From: a virus
Length of the DNA stretch: 64,000 nt
IMG/VR virus record: IMGVR_UViG_3300028569_000023
Location: 1 to 64,000 of that record
Reading direction: 5' to 3' (one strand)
Positions 58,718 through 64,000 of the stretch are shown one piece after another. Below the pieces are notes generated by a model that was given only the letters and a program-made list of their open reading frames with translations, ran no database searches and was not told the DNA's origin. Positions within the stretch are counted from its first letter, which is position 1; each line of letters begins with the position of its first letter. Both the position numbers and the translations under genes were made by a program.

Positions 58718-60451
58718 TCATCTGGGGCCCATGCAGATGAGGTTAAAGTTGCCAGTACTGTCAGCCACGGTTGATGCGCCTGAGTTATAGATTCCCGTGA
58801 TCTTGACCGACGTGCTTGATAGCACTTGGGCTTGGGCTCCATATGTGATTCCGGTATTTGTATTATTGAGAGACGCAACACATGATGGGTTGTCAGAGAA
58901 GGTTCCTGTCGCAAGCGTTAGCGTACAAGAACTTGACGAGATATTCCCAATAGAAGAGATCCAAGATCCGCTTTGACGGGTGATAGACGCCGAAGTCGAG
59001 CAAACTACAGTCGCTCGCTCAACTCTCTCCACCCCTGGACTGCTCGAATACACACTCCCAGGAATGAGCACTTGGGGAGACTTGGGACAGGGGGAGGAGG
59101 CGGTGACGTCTATAATAGCATCAAAAGCAATTGCAGGGTTTGATCCAAAAAGCGAATCTGCGTTTTGAGCAGCAAACGGATTGGCGGTTGATGTCTTGTC
59201 GTTATACCGAATGGCAACACTTGTCCCACCCGATAGCTGCCATATGGTGCCAGTCTTTACCGCCGTGTTTGAAGTCGAGCTTAAGTCCCAATCTCCAGCC
59301 TTAGTGTCACCTTGTGTGAATGTCGGGATTGTAAAGCCCGCCGGAAGCGGAATGATTGCAGGTGTTGCTGTTGGAGTGCCGCCTTGGAATCTGCCCCGCA
59401 TCATAATCTTTTGAGGCGCAATACACTGATAGCGAATATCGACGTTCGTTACCGTTCCAAGCCCCGCAATGGCCGGAGTGTAACTCGTAGGTAACACCCC
59501 CGGAGCATCAAGACGAGCTACGGTCTCGGAGGACGTGGGGAAGCGGGTCACAGACATTGCTGGCCCTGCCTGTATTGTGTAGGAAGAATCAGTTACTCCG
59601 CTGACAAAAAACTCAAAGTAATCATTTGCTGCTGCCTGAATAACGCACGGCTGAGTCGTTAAGGTGGTGAACCCTCCCGCGACGAGACTTGCGGTGCAAG
59701 CTGTAACCTCAGAGCCATTTTTGCGAATGGTAGAGAAAAAATCCCCTGCTCCAGTATTGTCGAGATAAGCGTTGGCGCTTACTAAAAAGTTACCCGAAGA
59801 ACGAACGACGTAACGATTGTTAGTTGTGTCAAAAGAACCCAAGACATCAAGTGTTTTTGAGTTAAGTTGAACCTTTTGAAAACCTGTAGAGCCAATGGCT
59901 TGTGTGGTTGATCTTGTTGCAATAGCTAGAGTCTGAGCCTGAGCCACGGTGCCGATGCTTTTAGCTGCGCCGAGATAAACGTTTGCTACGTTAATAGTGC
60001 TTGTTGTAGCAGCAACGGTTTGAGCGAAACGTACAGTAGTTGCTGTAGAAAGATCACCACATGGGTAAACGAGTGATACTTTATTCACAGTAGTCGTTGC
60101 TGTAAGAGGTGTCGAATTCGCAATAACGCCGTTGATGAGAACCTGAGCTTGCACTGTCGCGCCAGATCCAAGTGTAAGTTTGTAATCAGCGGTCATTTCG
60201 CACGCTTGACCGGACAGCGAGCGGTCTAATGAGTTCGTTGTGAATTCGGCATAATCCGTAGCGGCATCGAGAACGATCTGAACATCGGAGATAGCAGTTA
60301 AAGGAGTAGTTGTGTTGCGAGTAATGACTGCACCAGATGCCGTAATACCACGCGTAGAGTTCTTTAAACCGCTAGGATTCTTGATGAAGTTTCTACCGAA
60401 AGTACCTTGACCTTCGAGGTAATCGATTAATTGTAAACGGTTGGATGACAT
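58718..60451 (-). CDS. Tail fibre or receptor-binding protein, GC-rich
   Basis: 577 residues, Ser/Thr/Ala-rich and beta-type. The N-terminus (LIDYLEGQGTFGRNFIKNPS) probably attaches to the tail; Cys pairs occur in the C-terminal half. Bases 58670-60000 are visibly richer in G and C than all neighbours, so the tip was probably acquired recently. It most likely binds the host receptor. Confidence 0.75.
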   Translation of the reverse strand: MSSNRLQLIDYLEGQGTFGRNFIKNPSGLKNSTRGITASGAVITRNTTTPLTAISDVQIVLDAATDYAEFTTNSLDRSLSGQACEMTADYKLTLGSGATVQAQVLINGVIANSTPLTATTTVNKVSLVYPCGDLSTATTVRFAQTVAATTSTINVANVYLGAAKSIGTVAQAQTLAIATRSTTQAIGSTGFQKVQLNSKTLDVLGSFDTTNNRYVVRSSGNFLVSANAYLDNTGAGDFFSTIRKNGSEVTACTASLVAGGFTTLTTQPCVIQAAANDYFEFFVSGVTDSSYTIQAGPAMSVTRFPTSSETVARLDAPGVLPTSYTPAIAGLGTVTNVDIRYQCIAPQKIMMRGRFQGGTPTATPAIIPLPAGFTIPTFTQGDTKAGDWDLSSTSNTAVKTGTIWQLSGGTSVAIRYNDKTSTANPFAAQNADSLFGSNPAIAFDAIIDVTASSPCPKSPQVLIPGSVYSSSPGVERVERATVVCSTSASITRQSGSWISSIGNISSSSCTLTLATGTFSDNPSCVASLNNTNTGITYGAQAQVLSSTSVKITGIYNSGASTVADSTGNFNLICMGPR

Positions 60452-60469
60452 GTTTTATAATTCCTTTTC

Positions 60470-62122
60470 TTATAGTTCAGAACGAGATACTTCGCGCCAT
60501 AAGGACGATCCGTTATCCCAGCGGAGGGTTAGAATTGATTCAGAATAGGATAACCATTCTCCGTTTAGAGAAAGACCTGTTCCGTTTTCTAAAATGATGT
60601 AATTGGTATTAGAAGTACCGATAAGACGTAAAGTTTGTCCGTCGATAACCCCTAGTGAAATCTGAGGATTAGAAGTAATGTTTACTTCTCCGGAATTACT
60701 AACAATGTAAATATCTTGATCAGTACCTGCGGTAGTTGGAATACCACCAGCGGCTGTGATAATAAACGGCGAAGCGAATGATCCGGACACTATACGGCCT
60801 GAACCGCCTGATCCTCCGATAACCCTATATTTATTTGTATCATTATCGTAGTATAGATAAAGAGATGCGTTATTAGATAAGATTAGATCGAATCCTGTTC
60901 CTGTTAAAATACTCTCAGTTACTGTTCCTGAATCATTTTTTATAGTAATAGAATTACCAGTACCGTTAGTTAAAATCAGATATTCAGGAACACCCGTTGC
61001 CGTAATACCTCTAACTGAAATAAGACCTGAATTTGTAACTTTTAGTACTGTTGAATTAGGAAAAGTTAAAGTTTTAAGACTTCCAGTTGTAGTGGAATCA
61101 ATTACAATACCCGCGCCGTAAATAGCATCTAGATGTTCGAGAACTCCGCTAACTTTTAAACCGCTTGACGATTTGACAAGGGTAGAACCGTCGAGTTCGA
61201 GAGATAACTGATTTCCAGAAATCTCAATTCCTTGACCGTCAGTAGTGATTGTTCCGACTCCAGAGAATTGAACAAACGTTACAGCGGTACTACCAAGAGT
61301 TCCACCTGAATTGATGGTACAGACCCATCCGGTATCAGATCCGGTAGTTCCTTCTTCAACGAATACGAACGCTGAAGTTAGTTTATACCAGGAGTTAGCA
61401 TCGGATGAACGAACTGGAGCACCTGAAGCTTGTACGATATAAATACCGTTATCTGCTTGTGTCGTTTGGTTCTTGATGAGAATACGATCATTGGTAACAA
61501 GAACGATACCGTCGATTGTTGCGCCGTTTTGAAATGCAGTAGCAAGCGTACCGTTTGCGGTAGTCGCGACACGTACTGAATCTTTAACGTCTAGACCTTG
61601 AGCTACTGAATCTACGTATGCTTTATTTGCGAGATCGTTAGCGCCGAGAGGAGCGAAACTGGAAGTGATAGCATTAGCGCCCATATCCAGAACACCGGAC
61701 ATTGTATCCCCGGCTTTATTTACTTTATCGTTAAGTTGAGTCTGAATGCTCGATGTAACACCAGCAACGTGACCTAATTCTGTACTAGTTACGGCACTAG
61801 GAGAAAGAACTCCCGAACCGTCCGATTGGACAGCCCGGTTAGCGGTTAGAGTAGCGAGCTTCGAAACTGCGATATTTGCGCCAGATTTGATATTCCCGTC
61901 GTCAATATTGGAAATGACGTTACCTGTACCATCGGCATCGATGGTCTTATTGGTAAGAGTATCGGTACTAGCGTCGGTTACAACTTTTTCTAAGTTAGAA
62001 CCATCGTGGAATTTCAACCGTCCAGTTGAATCATCTACTTCCATTTCGCCTTTTTCGTCGGCGGTGGAAGTAGACTTAGGAACGATTCGAAGTCCTAGAA
62101 AGAACTTTTTGAATAAATTCAT
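60470..62122 (-). CDS. Tail fibre protein
   Basis: 550 residues. Contains DTLTNKTIDADGTGNVISNI, SIQTQLNDKVNKAGD and GDTMSGVLDMGANAI segments, typical of phage fibre shafts. A related module is present in the next fibre upstream (62155). The N-terminus has FFLGLRIVPKS. Ribosome site AAGG is before its ATG. Confidence 0.78.
   Translation of the reverse strand: MNLFKKFFLGLRIVPKSTSTADEKGEMEVDDSTGRLKFHDGSNLEKVVTDASTDTLTNKTIDADGTGNVISNIDDGNIKSGANIAVSKLATLTANRAVQSDGSGVLSPSAVTSTELGHVAGVTSSIQTQLNDKVNKAGDTMSGVLDMGANAITSSFAPLGANDLANKAYVDSVAQGLDVKDSVRVATTANGTLATAFQNGATIDGIVLVTNDRILIKNQTTQADNGIYIVQASGAPVRSSDANSWYKLTSAFVFVEEGTTGSDTGWVCTINSGGTLGSTAVTFVQFSGVGTITTDGQGIEISGNQLSLELDGSTLVKSSSGLKVSGVLEHLDAIYGAGIVIDSTTTGSLKTLTFPNSTVLKVTNSGLISVRGITATGVPEYLILTNGTGNSITIKNDSGTVTESILTGTGFDLILSNNASLYLYYDNDTNKYRVIGGSGGSGRIVSGSFASPFIITAAGGIPTTAGTDQDIYIVSNSGEVNITSNPQISLGVIDGQTLRLIGTSNTNYIILENGTGLSLNGEWLSYSESILTLRWDNGSSLWREVSRSEL
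60472..60483 (-). promoter_or_regulatory. Late junction motif, diverged copy
   Basis: GTTCTGAACTAT on the minus strand, 20 bases before ATG 60451. Only the AACTAT end matches the other copies. Confidence 0.28.
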
Positions 62123-62141
62123 TTACTTGATTCCTTACTTA

Positions 62142-62153
62142 ATAGTTGTTAAC
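62142..62153 (-). promoter_or_regulatory. Late junction motif, copy 4
   Basis: GTTAACAACTAT on the minus strand, 19 bases before ATG 62122; identical over 12 bases to the copy at 49882. Confidence 0.4.
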
Positions 62154-62154
62154 G

Positions 62155-64000
62155 TTATACGCTTGTCGTCACTGCCCTAAATTTGATCTCTAAACTAGCG
62201 AATCCTGCGTAGTTTCCGCTTGTATATTGAACTTGTCCACCGGAGGTGATTTCGAAGTTAACAAGACTAGCGTCGCCTGTCGATTCGATAGACATAACGA
62301 AGTCAGATCCGCGTTGAATACCTAAAAGCTTAAAGGATTCAAATAGATCGGCTGCCGCATCGACTTTAACGCTGATAAGGGCGTCAAATGAACGGACTAC
62401 AGCAGGGTTGAACGATAGACCAGTGACGTTCGCGGGTGAAGCTTGGTTATTAGAACCAGCGAATGAGGTTTCAGAGATGTCGCCAGGAGAACCGCCAGAA
62501 CTCGCGAGATCTACGATAGTTTGAACTGTTACTTTCTTTAGAGCACCCGAATCGCTAGCATCTGCTACAAGGATTTCATCGCCTAAAGCAGCGGTAACTA
62601 GAGTAGCGTCTGAAGGATCTACTGTGAAAGTACGGTTAGCTGAAATATCGCCACCGCCAGAAAGACCGCCTCCTGCTGTTAAAGTAACAGAGGTATGGTC
62701 GATATGCTGATCCGCTACGTAATTTAATAACGAATCGTGGTCGACTCCTGCTGGAAGTACTGTTGCCGAAATGCTATCAGCGGCATCATTATAAACTAAA
62801 CTGACAGAAGTAGTATTGGTTAAAGTCGCACCTACTGCATCATGTACCGCTTCGTCAAAATCGGAAATTTGACCACTAGCGATGACAATTGGAGTAGCGG
62901 AAACAGCGCTCACTCGTCCTTGAGCATCAGTAGTAATACTCAACGTTTCACTGGCGCTACCCTCACTTCCGGGAGTACCAACGTTAGGCATGGAGATACT
63001 AACGTTACCGTCGATAGTTCCGCCGCCGCTTAATCCTGCTCCAGCACTGACTGAAATAGCAGAGTGGTCGATATGTTCGTTAGCTACATAGTTTTGTAAT
63101 GCATCGTGATCGACGCCAGCAGGAAGAACCGTCGCTTCTATAGTTCCAGCGCCGTCGTTATATACGAGATCAACGGAAGAGGTATCGGTTAGAATAGCAC
63201 CGACTGCATCCTGGGCACGTTCGTCGGTGAAATAAAGAGCAGTACCTTCTGCGATATCATCTGTATCTAGAACGACAACACCTTGCTGTCCGTTTACTGA
63301 AACAACAGAGTTAGAGTTTACTGATTTTTCCCAAATAGCTCCGCTATAAAGAACCCAGTCACCGACTGCAAATGTAATGTTACCTGCTCCAAAGTCTTGA
63401 GTACCAGCTACACTTACTAGATATACGTCTCCAGAATTACCTGTACCATTTACAAGAGTAGGAGTGTTGGTACTAGCATCGTATGTGCCTTTGAACTCCA
63501 TAACAGTGTTCGGAAGTTGTGATGCAGGGATTTTACCGCCAGCATCAAGAGTCGCGACACCGTTGTTTGCTCCCTTTTCGGAGTCATCGATTTTATCGTT
63601 TAATTGAGTTTGAATATCACTTGTAACACCGCCTAGATATTGGAATTCAGCATTACTGACTGATCCATCTGCTAGTTTAGAAGCATCGATAGCTGCTCCT
63701 GATTTGATATCAGCGTTTTCGATGTTAGTGATAGTGTTAGCATCAGCATCGATTGTTTTGTTAGTAAGGGTTACAGATGCTGAGTTCTTAGTGGCATCGC
63801 TTGTATTATCTACGTTACCTAATCCCACATCTGCTTTAACTAATCCTGTCGGAGAGTTAATCACAGGGGCAGTTAATGTTTTGTTAGTAAGAGTAGCAAC
63901 CGCTGCATCTTTCGTAGCATCGCTTGTGTTATCTACGTTACTTAACCCGACATCAGCTTTGACCAGTCCAGTAGGCGAACTGATAGCAGGTGCAGTTAGC
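62155..64000 (-). CDS. Tail fibre protein, 5' end beyond window
   Basis: At least 615 residues; the frame is open through base 64000, so its start lies outside. The GTG at 63864 is internal, not the start. It holds tandem units of about 41 residues (SPTGLVKADVGL ... NVDNTSDATK ... TLTNKT), then SDIQTQLNDKIDD, and two paired repeats with VLPAGVDHD and EHIDHSA. A long trimeric fibre shaft is likely. Confidence 0.8.
   Translation of the reverse strand, partial: LTAPAISSPTGLVKADVGLSNVDNTSDATKDAAVATLTNKTLTAPVINSPTGLVKADVGLGNVDNTSDATKNSASVTLTNKTIDADANTITNIENADIKSGAAIDASKLADGSVSNAEFQYLGGVTSDIQTQLNDKIDDSEKGANNGVATLDAGGKIPASQLPNTVMEFKGTYDASTNTPTLVNGTGNSGDVYLVSVAGTQDFGAGNITFAVGDWVLYSGAIWEKSVNSNSVVSVNGQQGVVVLDTDDIAEGTALYFTDERAQDAVGAILTDTSSVDLVYNDGAGTIEATVLPAGVDHDALQNYVANEHIDHSAISVSAGAGLSGGGTIDGNVSISMPNVGTPGSEGSASETLSITTDAQGRVSAVSATPIVIASGQISDFDEAVHDAVGATLTNTTSVSLVYNDAADSISATVLPAGVDHDSLLNYVADQHIDHTSVTLTAGGGLSGGGDISANRTFTVDPSDATLVTAALGDEILVADASDSGALKKVTVQTIVDLASSGGSPGDISETSFAGSNNQASPANVTGLSFNPAVVRSFDALISVKVDAAADLFESFKLLGIQRGSDFVMSIESTGDASLVNFEITSGGQVQYTSGNYAGFASLEIKFRAVTTSV
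63754..64000 (-). repeat. 123-bp tandem repeat in tail fibre gene
   Basis: Two consecutive 41-codon units (63754-63876 and 63877-63999), each reading LTAP-I-SPTGLVKADVGL-NVDNTSDATK and onward. The array probably continues past the window edge. Confidence 0.82.

Overview
The window looks like about two thirds of the genome of a lytic tailed phage with a short tail (podovirus architecture). It is AT-rich and very densely packed. The host is probably Gram-negative: there are several lipoprotein signal peptides, a spanin-like lysis protein and ordinary sigma70 promoters. I cannot name the phage or its host. No integrase, repressor, rRNA or CRISPR array is visible. Portal, capsid and terminase genes are not recognisable and probably lie beyond the right edge.

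Layout. Bases 1-797 hold no convincing gene. This stretch is rich in hairpins and ends in a well-formed type II hammerhead ribozyme (704-769) in the leader of the first operon. From 798 to 43517 every gene points right, usually with ATGA or TAATG overlaps. In order: small early genes (0.8-3.8 kb); rIIA/rIIB-like genes (3.9-6.9 kb); a hexapeptide-repeat beta-helix gene, a metallophosphoesterase and two exported proteins, one collagen-like (7-11 kb); many small genes (11.5-16.6 kb); class I ribonucleotide reductase nrdB/nrdA (16.6-19.3 kb); more small genes, several membrane or lipoprotein; then exonuclease, phosphatase, ThyX, PD-(D/E)XK nuclease, P-loop kinase and ERF annealing protein (22.3-27.6 kb); a primase-helicase fusion; a family B DNA polymerase split in two by an HNH endonuclease gene; an Rnl5-like RNA ligase; an AAA+ ATPase; an HExxH peptidase-like protein; a second and larger phosphoesterase; dNMP kinase; MazG; HNH; and a lysis cassette (41.7-42.5 kb). 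From 43473 to the right edge the genes point left: a holin-like protein, four probable internal or ejection proteins, a 1706-aa nozzle-like protein, a connector-like protein, two cysteine-motif proteins and three tail fibres, the last running off the window.

How it works together. The right-going genes take over nucleotide supply (RNR, deaminase, ThyX, dNMP kinase, MazG), copy and recombine DNA (primase-helicase, split PolB, ERF, nucleases) and prepare lysis. The left-going block builds the tail, ejection apparatus and fibres. The two blocks converge and overlap at 43473-43517.

Unusual regulation and RNA. At least six genes on both strands have a near-consensus sigma70 promoter whose -10 box ends exactly 6 bases before ATG, so their mRNAs should be leaderless. 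Two stand-alone promoters drive structured RNAs: a tRNA-like RNA (about 14991-15195) and a pseudoknotted RNA of about 160 nt with a group-I-intron-like topology (about 39318-39485). One conserved element recurs after early gene stops, and a different short motif recurs at late gene junctions. The hammerhead, a 5'-kinase-like protein and an RNA ligase together suggest an RNA-end-processing theme.
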